NCBI RefSeq assembly: GCF_903915725.1
Contig: NZ_CAIWTY010000027.1
Location: 1-35,347 of the forward strand
Direction: 5' to 3'
DNA length: 35,347 bases
Origin: an uncultured Rhodopila sp.
GTDB taxonomy: Bacteria; Pseudomonadota; Alphaproteobacteria; Acetobacterales; Acetobacteraceae
Below are positions 19,089 through 28,984 of the stretch, one piece after another (position 1 is the stretch's first letter; every line of letters begins with the position of its first letter). A program made the position numbers and the translations under genes. Below the pieces are notes generated by a model. It did not search any database. It saw only the letters and a program-made list of their open reading frames with translations, and was not told the DNA's origin.

Positions 19089-20522
19089 CGTCCAGAACGT
19101 GGGGGGGTCAGGCCGCTCTCCGAAACGGGCGGCGGGCCCAACGCTCGCGCAGTCGAGCGTGCCGTTTACGACGGAGGTCCGGACTTTCAGCATCAAATGA
19201 GCGCCCCGTGGAGACCAGCGCATCTGCTGTCGGGCATTCATTCGCCGATGTAGCAGCCATTGCACCGTGCTCTCCGTGATTGCCGTCGAGATCGGTTCTT
19301 CGCGGCGGCGGGCTGTCGCGTAGTCGATAATGATATCGGATTGTCCGGACACATAAGTCTCGAGATCGCCCAACAGGCGCGTCACCTTGCGTGCAACAGC
19401 AACCGTCGGCGCCTTATCGTCGGCTGCGACGCCCACTGTAACGACGGTTTCGGCAATGAGATCCAGAGCGCGTTTGACCTGACCATGCCAGAGGCGCCAT
19501 CGGATCCGTTCGATGGTCTCGGTAAGGCAAGCACCAGCCTGGCGATCCGTCTCCGTGGTGTCAGGCCAATTCGTGGCCGCCTGTGCGACATGCTGAACCC
19601 GCATCGAGAGATGAAACCAGTCAAATACATGATGAGTGGGACCGGGGCTGGCAGCTTTGCCGAGCGATCTTGGACCATCGGCGCCGTCGCTCAGGATGGT
19701 GACCGGTGTCTCTGGCGTCGCTCCCAATCCATGAAGCACACCGCGCAACTGTCGGGTCTGCGAAGTCGCCTCCGCGGGCACGCTGGCGAAGACGACCTGC
19801 TTCCCCTCATCGTTGCTGACCTGAGCGAGCAGAATCTCGAACGTGCGTCCCTTCGAGCCGCTCGCACATGGCCGCCGTCAATGGAGAGTGTCATGGATTG
19901 GTCGCTACCGCCGACTTGGATCCCGCCCCCGCGACAGCCTCTTGCTCCAGCCGAGTGCCAACACGAAGGGTTCGCTGCCGGGTGGTTTCTACGGCCTGTG
20001 GCTTGCCGAGCGGCAGAAACTCCGCCAACAGCGTCCGCGCCCGGCGGTAGGGTAACAGCGAACCCATCTTTGCGATGGTCCGCTCGTACTCCGGCGTGCA
20101 TCGGTCGGGCATGATCTCGGCAACCGGGTTGAGCGTTCGGCGGAAGGTCACCGCACACCGACACGGGGCAAAACGCGGCGCGCGGACCTCCACCGTGCCG
20201 ACAACGACACCAACCGTCGGGATCGCTGCTCTTTGAGCGGCCGCTGCGTTCCACACCGCTGACAGTGTCTTCGGCGGCGGCAATGCTCCGCCGCCTGCGC
20301 ACGAACAAGATGGCGTTGCACCGCCGCCAGCATCTGCTTGCCCTCTGTCAGCGTCAGTCCGATCATCTGCGGAGCGTATTCGGCCACCGCGGCAGCTCCG
20401 CTGATCTCATGGACGCCAACCGTCCCATCCGCCCCGACCAACTCCAACACGACCCGCCACTTCATCCCAAGCTCCCGGCTACAACGACCGGGCGGTCCCA
20501 TAGCACCCCCCACCTTCTGGAC
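19089..20522 (-). mobile_element. Decayed ISKra4-like insertion sequence
   Basis: About 1434 bases bounded by imperfect inverted ends: GTCCAGAACGTGGGGGG at 19089 and, on the other strand, GTCCAGAAGGTGGGGGG ending at 20522 (16 of 17 identical). Inside lies a transposase of the ISKra4 type in four reading-frame pieces. No target duplication was visible, which fits decay or imprecise ends. It lies between the PIG-L gene and ohyA and interrupts neither. Confidence 0.65.
19150..20466 (-). pseudogene. ISKra4-family transposase, three frameshifts
   Basis: Read from 20466 leftwards. Piece a (20466 to about 20215) starts MKWRVVLELVGADGTVG and has the CQRCG zinc-binding segment. Piece b (about 20215-19925) has GTVEVRAPRFAPCRC and FLPLGKPQAVETTRQRTLRVG. 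Piece c (about 19905-19860) has MTLSIDGGHVRA. Piece d (about 19860-19150) has RTFEILLAQVSNDEGKQVVF, LSDGADGPRSL, HVFDWFHLSMR and QWLLHRRMNARQQMRWSPRG. This is the ISKra4 order, and together the pieces approach the usual length. Three frame changes make it non-functional unless they are sequence errors. GGGAGC lies before the presumed ATG at 20466. Confidence 0.8.
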
Positions 20523-20574
20523 ATCGCCGGGTTTGATGAACGCCAGCGCCTTGGCCAGGTCAGCACGCCGAAGC

Positions 20575-22296
20575 TCATGCGAGTGGCTTGGGTAACTTAT
20601 TGATGAAGGCAAGCAGGGCAGGCATGGGCGGGCAGGACTGGGCAATGGCATGGAGGCTTTGGGGAGTGATCTCGTCGATGCCAAGCGTTGCCTTCAGGGA
20701 CGCGACGATCACCCGCAAATCATACACTGGCTCGTGCATCGGGATCATCGGTTTGCTCAATCCGGTGAGGCCCCAAACGGCCATCATCGCGGTACGGACC
20801 GACGTCTCCACCGTAAAGACCACGTCGCCCGGCAATTCGACAAACTGCCCGATGAACGCAAGATTAACGCAACCTTCCGGAATGACCTTGGGGCGATCGC
20901 TTATCTTGCGCGGCATGAACTGGCTCGTAATGTAAGGCATCATGGATGTAGACACCGTGGAGTGAGCCAGTATGCCCGGAATGCTGTCTTCGAGTCCGCA
21001 GTGGTAGAGAAGTTCTGCAAATATCTCTGCTCCCGTACACTCGCGCATGGTCTTTTTGATGAAATCGCCCTTCTTGTCGCTGCATTGACCATCGCCCCAG
21101 AACACATTCACGTCGGCAGGTTGATCTGGGAAATAGCGCCCATAGAGCACGAAGCTGATTTTCCAGCTTGAATCGACGATCGTTATCGCTCCGCCCGTGC
21201 CCGCTTTGTCACCGGTCTTCTTCTCAATGTACTCATAGAAAGTGGGATCACCCGTGATAGTCGGAAAGAAGCTCATCCAATTGGAGCTTTCGACATGGGA
21301 TATAAATGCTGCCGGCCGGCCGAATTTCGGATCGCGCGCCGCAAGGTGTTCCCACACCGTGAAGCATCCACGATTCGTGATTTCCCGATCGAATCCCGGT
21401 GCGGAATGCGTATCTCCCATGGTCGCGTTCTGAGTGAGTGAGCCATTTGTGAAGAACACCAGGTCGTCGCGCGCGAGTGACAAGCGTTGAACACCCGAGG
21501 CATCGCTGAGCGTCAGTTCGGTCGCGACTGTCTCGGACCCGATATCAAGCGTTGCAATGTCCGTGACTGTCGTTCCCGCACGGAACCGGACGCCAAGGGA
21601 CTCCAGCCAGACGTGAATCGGCTTGATCACGGAGTCATATTCATTGAACTCGGTGTGCAGAATTCCCCCCAGACGGGTCATGCTGTGATCGTGCATCATA
21701 AAGCGCTGGACGTAGCGCCGCACTTCGATCAACGAGTGATAGTCCCGGAACGCAAGCATGCTGCTCCAGCACAGCCAGAACACGGAGTCTGTGAACTGTG
21801 GGCTGAACCAGTCGGCGGGCGTCCTCATCTCAAGGTCGCTTTCGGGCGTGAGCTGAAGCTCGAGCATTCTCTTAGCGTCATCGGCTGACATTAGCGGCCC
21901 GGAATAGTCATAGAGTTGTCCCTGCTTTTCCATGAGCCGATAGTGAGAATTGATCCGCTCGCGAACGTTGGCCTGATGGGTCTCATCGAGGATCGTTAGG
22001 CCGGGGGTCTGTAGCGAAGGCACCTTGCTGCACAGATACCAGAGGCACTCCATGTAGGGTTCGAGTTCTCGTTCGCCACGGCTGGTATAGCCGCTCTTGG
22101 CATTCCCCGCCGCATCCATGGATCCACCCATCAAGGACAGGGTTTCGTAGATCGTTACGTGGTCCGCTGGCATGCTGGCGTCGGCAACAAGGAATGCAGC
22201 AGCGGAAAGGCCAGCAATTCCACCCCCCACGATGTGGGCGCGCTTTTCTGCTATCCGATCCGGCGGAAGCGCGTTGATACGATCGTAATTTCTCAT
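20575..22296 (-). CDS. ohyA: Oleate hydratase (myosin-cross-reactive antigen family)
   Basis: 573 residues. FAD-dependent hydratase adding water to the cis-9 double bond of oleate to give 10-hydroxystearate; associated elsewhere with fatty-acid detoxification and stress. Dinucleotide-binding motif HIVGGGIAGLSAAAFL (21-36), ETLSLMGGSMDA (51-62), the family signature SRGERELEPYMECLW (72-86), and later FFTNGSLTQNATMGDT and FIGQFVELPGDVVFTVETSVRTAM, all typical of OhyA. Length sits within the usual 560-650 range. GGAGGAACC is about 6-8 nt before ATG 22296. A copy of the recurring motif lies 111 nt upstream in gene orientation. The gene ends 53 bases from the ISKra4-like element. Confidence 0.95.
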   Translation of the reverse strand: MRNYDRINALPPDRIAEKRAHIVGGGIAGLSAAAFLVADASMPADHVTIYETLSLMGGSMDAAGNAKSGYTSRGERELEPYMECLWYLCSKVPSLQTPGLTILDETHQANVRERINSHYRLMEKQGQLYDYSGPLMSADDAKRMLELQLTPESDLEMRTPADWFSPQFTDSVFWLCWSSMLAFRDYHSLIEVRRYVQRFMMHDHSMTRLGGILHTEFNEYDSVIKPIHVWLESLGVRFRAGTTVTDIATLDIGSETVATELTLSDASGVQRLSLARDDLVFFTNGSLTQNATMGDTHSAPGFDREITNRGCFTVWEHLAARDPKFGRPAAFISHVESSNWMSFFPTITGDPTFYEYIEKKTGDKAGTGGAITIVDSSWKISFVLYGRYFPDQPADVNVFWGDGQCSDKKGDFIKKTMRECTGAEIFAELLYHCGLEDSIPGILAHSTVSTSMMPYITSQFMPRKISDRPKVIPEGCVNLAFIGQFVELPGDVVFTVETSVRTAMMAVWGLTGLSKPMIPMHEPVYDLRVIVASLKATLGIDEITPQSLHAIAQSCPPMPALLAFINKLPKPLA

Positions 22297-22407
22297 CCTG
22301 GTTCCTCCATGGAGACCGGTATCGTTGAGCGTTCGAACCCGCCTGCCCTCGCAACGGGCACGGCAGGGTATCCAGAGCGATCGTAGCGCAGTCCCGGAGC
22401 GCCGAAA

Positions 22408-22421
22408 GGCTCGGAAACTAC
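22408..22421 (-). promoter_or_regulatory. Recurring TAGTTTCCGAG motif upstream of ohyA
   Basis: Reads GTAGTTTCCGAGCC on the minus strand, 111 nt before the ohyA ATG. The 16-base block 22406-22421 is identical to 5996-6011 before mscS, although the surrounding sequences are unrelated. Confidence 0.45.
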
Positions 22422-22534
22422 CCGGGCACCCGAGGGGCGACGGCTGCTATGACGGTTCAGGCTCAAGCCCTTCCCGCTGAAGGTGAGCGCATTCGTTCCT
22501 GAAACTCTCCCGGGATCAAATCGGAACACGTGAT

Positions 22535-23795
22535 TCAGGACTCCCTGCCGGCAGGCGGAGACCCCAAGCCGGCAGCTTGGGCAATTCGATCCGCCGGGAG
22601 TATGATCACTCGTCGATGAACAATCACAAAGGCGGAGACCATCTGTGCAACCTCGCCAAGCGACATGGTACCACCCAGGTGCTTCGGCGCGAACAGTATC
22701 CAGCCACTGACAGGTGCTATCAGGAGATTGCCATGCGACACCACGGTGATACGCATGACCTGGAAGCACAAATCTCGCCACCGTCCGATCACCACGTCGA
22801 ACGCTTTGGCCATCTGTCGATGTGGTGCGGGCTCGACATGATCCCGCAGATCGGCCACGCCCCGCTCGCGGAGGTTGCCGCCAACCGATCGGAACTGCGC
22901 TTCAGCCGCGTTCTTGTCCGCGATTGCCCCGACCATGCGGCGCCCGATTACGGTCATCCCGACGGTCAATAGCCCGGAGTATACTGCGACCGCGATGACC
23001 CGATATTTCGGCAACGTCCGTCGGTGGTCAAAGAGCCCGAGGTCGAGATCGCCGCCGACATTCCACAGGACTCCGATGAAGATGATCGCACTGACTGAGG
23101 ACCGCCGTCAGCAGGCCCGCAGCCATGCTGACCGGCCCATCCGTTGCCACGCGAGCATCTTCGGCGATGCGGTATTCCGGGATCCGATCCTCGCCCCGCT
23201 GAAAACTCAGCTGACCGAAGCGATCGTTCGACAACCAGCGGTCGATCAGATGGCGGGTGAACCAGGCGCGCCATTTGCGTTGCGTCGTCATGCGCGCCCA
23301 GATCGACAGGATGGCCACCAGGACGCTCAGGACCACGAGTACCACGAAGAGCAGCGCCTGCTCACGGACGGCGGAGGCGTCTCGGCGGCCAAACGCATCG
23401 AAGAAATCGCGGCTCCAGTAATGCAACCGGTACTGCAAGGCCATTTGCAGCATGGCGCTGCCGAGCACGGCCGCGGCCAATAGCCACGCGGTAGACGGAT
23501 TGGGTGCGCGCCAGAAGCCTGAGGCGGCGCCAGAAGCGGGCAGCCGGGGACCGACCAGGGTCCGGTGCTTTCTGCGTGGCGTTGCCGATGATAGAATGCT
23601 TGGAATCGAAAACGTCTGTATGTGGCAGTCGTCCCGGGTCTTGCCGAAGCCGGCTGGCCGCTGTGCACAGCGCAGCCGTGAGGCCCGCGCGCGGCGCCGG
23701 TCGTTGTTGTCCGAATCGGACCCGGTCACACCCAACCACGGGTCGTAACCATGTCGTAGCACTTCTAGCCGATCACCACCGAAACGGGGCGGCAA
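22535..23795 (-). pseudogene. Broken ABC transporter permease (YddA/SbmA-like, ABC_membrane_2 type)
   Basis: Two minus-strand pieces in different frames. The first (23795 to about 23095) has FWRAPNPSTAWLLAAAVLG, then RLHYWSRDFFDAF, a long helix LLFVVLVVLSVLVAIL, RKWRAWFTRHLIDRWL, and RIPEYRIAEDARVATDG, which is the NP.QRI.ED-type signature of this family. The second (about 23097-22535) continues with IIFIGVLWNVGGDL, YRVIAVAVYSGLLTVGM, NAAEAQFRSVGGNLRE and WILFAPKHLGGTMSLGEVAQM, then stops in a degenerate tail. Family members normally carry an ABC ATPase after this permease; none is present. One frameshift near 23095 plus loss of the ATPase marks it as a remnant. It lies divergent from the kinase gene. 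Confidence 0.8.
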
Positions 23796-23995
23796 TGCCG
23801 ATGCCAGCGGGGGCTACCTGGCTGTGCAGAATCGGCTCTGCCGACGGCGCCTGAAAATCATATGTTATCAATCGTATAGCCCCCACAAACCCGATGAGTT
23901 AGATCAATGCGGACCGGGGAGAACCGTTTTACCGGGTGTGTGCTAATGTCAAATTTCCTGCCGCCGCAACTGGTGGCCTACAGGAAGTATCCACT
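23796..23995. promoter_or_regulatory. Upstream region of the hybrid kinase
   Basis: 200 bases between divergent units. It includes an AT-richer stretch (about 23857-23885) and the inverted pair GGGGGCTA (from about 23813) and TAGCCCCC (from about 23876). AGGAAG stands 9 nt before ATG 23996. No specific promoter class is assigned. Confidence 0.3.
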
Positions 23996-26900
23996 ATGGC
24001 AGACGGTCGACCAGACAAGGCTAAAGAGGCTGCACCGAAGCCTCGGCCGCCCGCGCGCGGGCCTCCGGCCCGGCCCGCTGATTTCCCGATTGTTGGAATT
24101 GGCGCTTCCGCCGGCGGGCTCGATGCATGCAGGAAATTTCTCGCCGCGCTGCCAGCCGATAATGGCATGGCATTTATTTTGGTCCAGCACCTTGATCCAG
24201 ACCATGAGAGCATGCTGGTGGATCTGCTCGCCAGCCACACGACGATGACCGTTTCGCAGGCGACCGACGGCATGCTGATCGAGCGGAACCATCTCTACAT
24301 CATTCCGCCGGGCGCCTACCTGTCGATCGGCGACGAGGCCCTGCACCTTTCCCAGCCAACGGAGCGGCATGGCGCCCGGCTTCCCTTCGACTTCCTGCTG
24401 CAATCGATGGCGATCGGCTGCGGACCACGCGCCGTCTGCGTGGTCCTTTCGGGCACAGGTGCCGACGGCAGTCTCGGCCTCAAAGCGATCAAAGCGAAGG
24501 GCGGGTTGGTGATCGCTCAGGATCCTGACGAAGCCGGATATGACGGGATGCCGCGCAATGCCGTCCTGACAGGCAGCGTTGATGCCGTGTCGCCGGTCGC
24601 CGGAATTCCGGACATTCTTGCAGAGCATGCACGTAGCGTCGGCGACCCGGGTGACGGAGAACTCGCGCGGGGGTCCGCCGAAGGCCGGTTGCTCAAAGCC
24701 ATCGAGCTGCTGCGTAGCAAGACGCCGTATGATTTTACGCACTACAAGCCCGGCACGCTGCAACGGCGGATCGAGCGGCGCATGGTCATGGCCGCAATCG
24801 ACGTTTCCGACGTGGACCGCTACCTGCAATTGCTGCGCACCAACGAGGTCGAGCTCGCCCTTCTCTGCAAGGATCTTCTCATCAACGTGACCAGCTTCTT
24901 CCGCGACCGGCCCGTCTTCGATCTGCTGGCAGAGACGACCATTCCGGACCTGGTGCGCAACCACGCGCCTGACAAGCCGATCCGGGTCTGGATTGCCGGG
25001 TGCAGCACCGGCGAAGAGGCCTACTCCTTGGCGATGCTTTTCCAGGAGGCGATCTCCGCCGCCAAACTTAACATCAAGCTGCAGGTCTTTGCTTCCGATG
25101 TCGATCCGGATGCGATCACCATCGCCCGTGACGGTCTATATCCCGACAGCATCGAGGCGGAGGTTGCGGCGTCGCATCTCGCCCGCTTCTTCACAAAGGA
25201 AGAACACCACTACCGCGTCTCACCGGAACTGCGCGCCGCCGTGGTCTTCACGGTGCAGAACGTGCTGGCCGATCCACCCTTCTCACGCCTTGATTTCATT
25301 TCCTGCCGGAATTTATTGATCTATCTGCGCCCGGAAGCGCAAGCGAAAGTCCTGGCGCTGTTGCATTTCGCGCTGCGCGAAGGCGGCATCCTGCTGCTTG
25401 GAACCGCGGAGACCGCGGGCGCCGACGATGACCGGTTCAATGCGATATCCAAACCGGAGCGCATTTACCGGCACGTCGGCCGCAGCCGACCGGGCGAATT
25501 TGGCCTCATCCGAGGGGGCGAGGGCGTACGGACACCGGTTCGGTCGGGACAGGCCGCCGCACCCTCCCGCCAGGCGGCTCTGGCGGACTTATGCCGGCGC
25601 GTGGTGATGGATACCTATGCGCCGGCAGCGGTGCTCATCAACCGCAAGCACGAGTGCCTCTACTCCCTCGGTCCGACGGACCGCTATCTGCGGGTCGTGG
25701 CGGGGCAACCCTCACACGATCTGCTGGCCATGGCCCGACAGGGCATACGAACCAAGCTTCGCTCGGCAATCCAGCAAGCCAGTCAGGACAACGCCCCCGT
25801 CACCATCCGCGGCGGGCGGATCGGCGACGAAAGCCATACCGGAACGTTCAGCATCGACGTGCAACCGGTCCGCAGCGAGGACGAGGAGCTGCTGCTGGTC
25901 TGTTTCATCGATGACCCTAAGGCCGGGCCGGTAGCCGCAAAGTCAGGCGTATCACAGGATGTGCCTCGTGTCGCCGAACTGGAGCGGGAGTTGGAAGCAA
26001 CCCGGACCGAACTGCAAGGCGCAATCCATAACCTGGAGATTTCCGCCCGGGAGCAGAAGGCGATCAACGAAGAAGCCCTGTCCGTGCAGGAGGAATTCCA
26101 ATCCACGAACGAGGAGTTGCTGACCTCGAAAGAGGAACTACAATCGTTGAACGAGGAACTGACCGCGCTGAACAGCCAACTGCAGGAAACGCTGGAGCGG
26201 CAACGAACAACCTCCGACGATTTGCAAAACGTCCTGTACAGTGCGGACGTGGCGACGCTGTTCCTTGACCGGAAACTGAACATCCGGTTTTTTACCCCGG
26301 CGACTAAATCACTGTTCGCCATTCTTCCCGGCGACGTCGGCCGCCCGCTCTCGGACCTGAATTCTCTGGCCGTGGACGGCAATCTGGTGGCCGATGCCAC
26401 CGCGGTGCTGCGCACCCTCGTGCCGATGGAGCGCGAGATCGAAACCCGCAACGGTGCCTGCTTCATCCGCCGCGTGCTGCCCTATCGGGCGCAGAACGAT
26501 GGTGTGGAAGGTGTCGTCATCACCTTCGCCGACATCACCGAGCGCCGTCGCGTCGCCGACGAGCTCAGTGTCGCCAAGCAGAAGGCCGATGAGGCCAATG
26601 CCGCGAAATCGCGGTTCCTCGCGGCGGCAAGCCACGACCTGCGCCAGCCGCTGCAAACGCTTGCGCTCGTGCAGGGGTTGCTGGCGAAGCATGTGGAAGG
26701 AGAAAAGGCCAAAAAGCTTGTGGCGCGCCTGGCTAATACGTTGGGTGCGATGTCGGGTATGTTGAACACCATGCTCGATATCAACGAGATCGACGCGGGG
26801 ACAGTTCATGCCGAGAGCATCGATTTCCCGATCGGGGGCCTGCTGGACCAATTGCGCGACGAATTCGCTTATCTTGCACAGGCGCGAGGTCTGGCCCTGC

Positions 26901-28375
26901 GGGTCGTTTCATGCGGCCTGACCATCAGCAGCGATCCTCGTCTGCTGGAGCAAATGATCCGCAACCTGTTGTCGAACGCCCTGAAATACACTAAGCGCGG
27001 CAAGATTCTGCTGGGCTGCCGCCGGCACCACGACACGCTGAGCATTGAAGTCTGGGACAGCGGGATCGGCATTCCCGACAACCAGCTTCAAGCGATCTTT
27101 GACGAATACCGCCAGCTCGACAATCCGGCACGGGAACGCAGTCGCGGGCTCGGCCTGGGGCTTTCCATCGTGCACCGGCTTGCCACGTTGCTTGGTCATC
27201 ATGTTCGCGTGCGGTCGGTCCCGGGCCGGGGGTCAGTCTTCTCCATCGAGATCGCGCTTCCACCGGCTGAAATGACCCCGCAACCGCTACAGCTTCCGCT
27301 CACCCTAATCAATGCGGGGGAAGAGAACGATCGCCATATCGGTTCGATCCTTGTCATCGAAGACGACCCGGACGTGAGGGAACTGCTCGACGTCGTTCTG
27401 GTGGAGGAAGGTCATGAGGTTGTAACAGCTTACGACGGCGTCAGAGCGCGCGAATTGATCGCCGGGGGGATGGTGAAGCCGGACCTTATCCTCGCTGACT
27501 ACAATCTGCCGAACGGCATGAACGGCGCGGTCGTGGCGGCCATGATCCGCGAAGAACTTGGGCGGCCTGTTCCTGCGATTATCCTCACAGGCGACATATC
27601 AGCCGGGATCGCGAGCACGGTTGCATTTCAGCACTGTGTCCAACTCAACAAACCGGTCAAGCTACAGGAATTGACGCAGACAATCCAAAATCTGCTGCCG
27701 CTGTCGCGAGCCGTGGCGCATGCGCCACGCCACGGAGAAGATGCGGGGGGAAGCGGACCGCCCGTGATTTACGTCGTTGACGACGATGACAGTATTCGCG
27801 GGGCAATCCGTGCCGTGCTTGAAGACGATGACAGGAACGTCGAGGACTATGAGACATGCGAGGCGTTTCTGGCGGCCTTCCGCCCCGGGCGGGCAGCCTG
27901 TCTGGTGATCGACGCCTACCTTCCCGGCATGAACGGGATCACCTTGCTGCGGCGCCTGCGTGAGGCGGGCCATGCCTTACCGGCTATCATGATAACCGGC
28001 AACAGCGACGTTGCTATAGCGGTGGAGGCGATGAAGGCGGGGGCGTCGGACTTCATCGAGAAGCCGATCAGCCGCACCGAACTGCTTGCAAGTGTCGATC
28101 ATTCTCTGGAGCAATCTCGGGATTCAGGCAAACTCTCGGCGTGGCGCAACGATGCGGCGAGCCGAGTCGCCAGTCTGACGCCACGGCAGCGCCAGATCAT
28201 GGACATGGTTCTTGTCGGTCATCCCAGCAAGAACATCGCCGCCGATCTGGGTATCAGTCAGCGCACCGTCGAGAACCATCGCGCCTCGATCATGGCGAAG
28301 ACAGATACGAAATCGCTGCCGGCCTTGGCGCGGATGGCGATCGCCGCGGTGGACGCCGATAGATCCGATCGCTGA
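23996..28375 (+). CDS. CheB-CheR-PAS-histidine kinase-REC-REC-LuxR hybrid protein
   Basis: 1459 residues carrying a whole signalling chain. CheB methylesterase (30 to about 205): Ser38 in GIGASAGG, QHLDPDH, and GTGADGS. CheR methyltransferase (about 222-480): KPGTLQRRIERRM, INVTSFFRD, WIAGCSTGEEAYS, FISCRNLLIYL. A Glu/Gln-rich coiled coil (about 655-745) with EEALSVQEEFQSTNEELLTS. PAS (about 745-860). HisKA with phospho-acceptor His880 (ASHDLRQPLQ). HATPase with NLLSNALKY and GLGLGLSIVHRL (to about 1095). REC1 (about 1118-1235, Asp1168). REC2 (about 1257-1375, Asp1306 in VIDAYLPGMNG, KP present). LuxR/FixJ HTH (about 1393-1450, LTPRQRQIMD...NIAADLGISQRTVENHR). No membrane segment, so cytosolic. 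Start 23996 is chosen for AGGAAG; a GTG at 23936 adds 20 residues without a good site. The ligand and target genes cannot be read. Confidence 0.95.
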   Translation: MADGRPDKAKEAAPKPRPPARGPPARPADFPIVGIGASAGGLDACRKFLAALPADNGMAFILVQHLDPDHESMLVDLLASHTTMTVSQATDGMLIERNHLYIIPPGAYLSIGDEALHLSQPTERHGARLPFDFLLQSMAIGCGPRAVCVVLSGTGADGSLGLKAIKAKGGLVIAQDPDEAGYDGMPRNAVLTGSVDAVSPVAGIPDILAEHARSVGDPGDGELARGSAEGRLLKAIELLRSKTPYDFTHYKPGTLQRRIERRMVMAAIDVSDVDRYLQLLRTNEVELALLCKDLLINVTSFFRDRPVFDLLAETTIPDLVRNHAPDKPIRVWIAGCSTGEEAYSLAMLFQEAISAAKLNIKLQVFASDVDPDAITIARDGLYPDSIEAEVAASHLARFFTKEEHHYRVSPELRAAVVFTVQNVLADPPFSRLDFISCRNLLIYLRPEAQAKVLALLHFALREGGILLLGTAETAGADDDRFNAISKPERIYRHVGRSRPGEFGLIRGGEGVRTPVRSGQAAAPSRQAALADLCRRVVMDTYAPAAVLINRKHECLYSLGPTDRYLRVVAGQPSHDLLAMARQGIRTKLRSAIQQASQDNAPVTIRGGRIGDESHTGTFSIDVQPVRSEDEELLLVCFIDDPKAGPVAAKSGVSQDVPRVAELERELEATRTELQGAIHNLEISAREQKAINEEALSVQEEFQSTNEELLTSKEELQSLNEELTALNSQLQETLERQRTTSDDLQNVLYSADVATLFLDRKLNIRFFTPATKSLFAILPGDVGRPLSDLNSLAVDGNLVADATAVLRTLVPMEREIETRNGACFIRRVLPYRAQNDGVEGVVITFADITERRRVADELSVAKQKADEANAAKSRFLAAASHDLRQPLQTLALVQGLLAKHVEGEKAKKLVARLANTLGAMSGMLNTMLDINEIDAGTVHAESIDFPIGGLLDQLRDEFAYLAQARGLALRVVSCGLTISSDPRLLEQMIRNLLSNALKYTKRGKILLGCRRHHDTLSIEVWDSGIGIPDNQLQAIFDEYRQLDNPARERSRGLGLGLSIVHRLATLLGHHVRVRSVPGRGSVFSIEIALPPAEMTPQPLQLPLTLINAGEENDRHIGSILVIEDDPDVRELLDVVLVEEGHEVVTAYDGVRARELIAGGMVKPDLILADYNLPNGMNGAVVAAMIREELGRPVPAIILTGDISAGIASTVAFQHCVQLNKPVKLQELTQTIQNLLPLSRAVAHAPRHGEDAGGSGPPVIYVVDDDDSIRGAIRAVLEDDDRNVEDYETCEAFLAAFRPGRAACLVIDAYLPGMNGITLLRRLREAGHALPAIMITGNSDVAIAVEAMKAGASDFIEKPISRTELLASVDHSLEQSRDSGKLSAWRNDAASRVASLTPRQRQIMDMVLVGHPSKNIAADLGISQRTVENHRASIMAKTDTKSLPALARMAIAAVDADRSDR

Positions 28376-28690
28376 GTCCGCGGCTCGCCTGATCGCGAAT
28401 TCGCGGCCGGCTTAGGGATTCGGATCGCTGAGATCCCGAAACCTGAAGGTGATGAGTCGGCGAATATCGACGCCGGATTCCTGCGGATAGGTTCACATGG
28501 CGGGAGTGTTTGGGTACTGGCAGCAAGGCAGCAGCAGGCCAATTCAGTGCGGCCGAAGCCAGGCTAGCAGTTAACTTGACCCTTAGATTGGGACCAACCA
28601 GCGGTTCGACGTCACCTTGGCACAGCCCGCTTTCCGGGGACGGGGCAAGTTCCGGATGAGGAGTCTGTGTCGATCGCGCACGGCTTGCCG
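28376..28690. other. Convergent intergenic region
   Basis: About 315 bases between the kinase (+) and the HTH gene (-). No gene seen. It contains the 12-base palindrome CGCGAATTCGCG near 28395-28406; no terminator with a T run is visible. Confidence 0.45.
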
Positions 28691-28984
28691 TCAACCCGAA
28701 ACCTCACGATCGGATGCAGCATCGTCATCGGGGCCCAGCCGCGATAGAGCCTCGGACAGCGCCAAGCGGATCTGGTGCGCCAGTTCTTGGCGCCCGCCCG
28801 CCATCGGACGGTCAGACGGCGGTATGGAGCGGCTGCCCTGGAACTTGATCTTATGGTCCGAGGCACTTTGTGCGAGCGAGGTTAGCGGAACATGCAGATC
28901 CGCAGCTGCCTGCCGCATCGATCGCCCGGCCGACGCGCGTTCCCGCACGCGACCGAGCAGATCCTCGTTCCACCTCACGCTCAT
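28691..28984 (-). CDS. Small GcrA-like helix-turn-helix protein
   Basis: 97 residues. MSVRWNEDLLGRVRERASAG followed by SMRQAAADLHVPLTSLAQSA and HKIKFQG resembles the N-terminal recognition part of GcrA-type or resolvase-type HTH proteins (W+DE.L..L..L...G.S..qIA..lg). The C-terminal half has a charged helix (GRQELAHQIRLALSEALSRL). The ATG overlaps the stop of the response regulator (ATGA at 28981-28984), so the two are translationally coupled. A role as DNA-binding partner of the regulator is inference. Confidence 0.6.
   Translation of the reverse strand: MSVRWNEDLLGRVRERASAGRSMRQAAADLHVPLTSLAQSASDHKIKFQGSRSIPPSDRPMAGGRQELAHQIRLALSEALSRLGPDDDAASDREVSG

Noticed and set aside
20500..20590. Coding continuation upstream of the ISKra4 transposase (RRADLAKALAFIKPGDVQK)
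   Set aside because: It crosses the inferred inverted end of the element and runs into the end of ohyA; no start or ribosome site and no recognised family.
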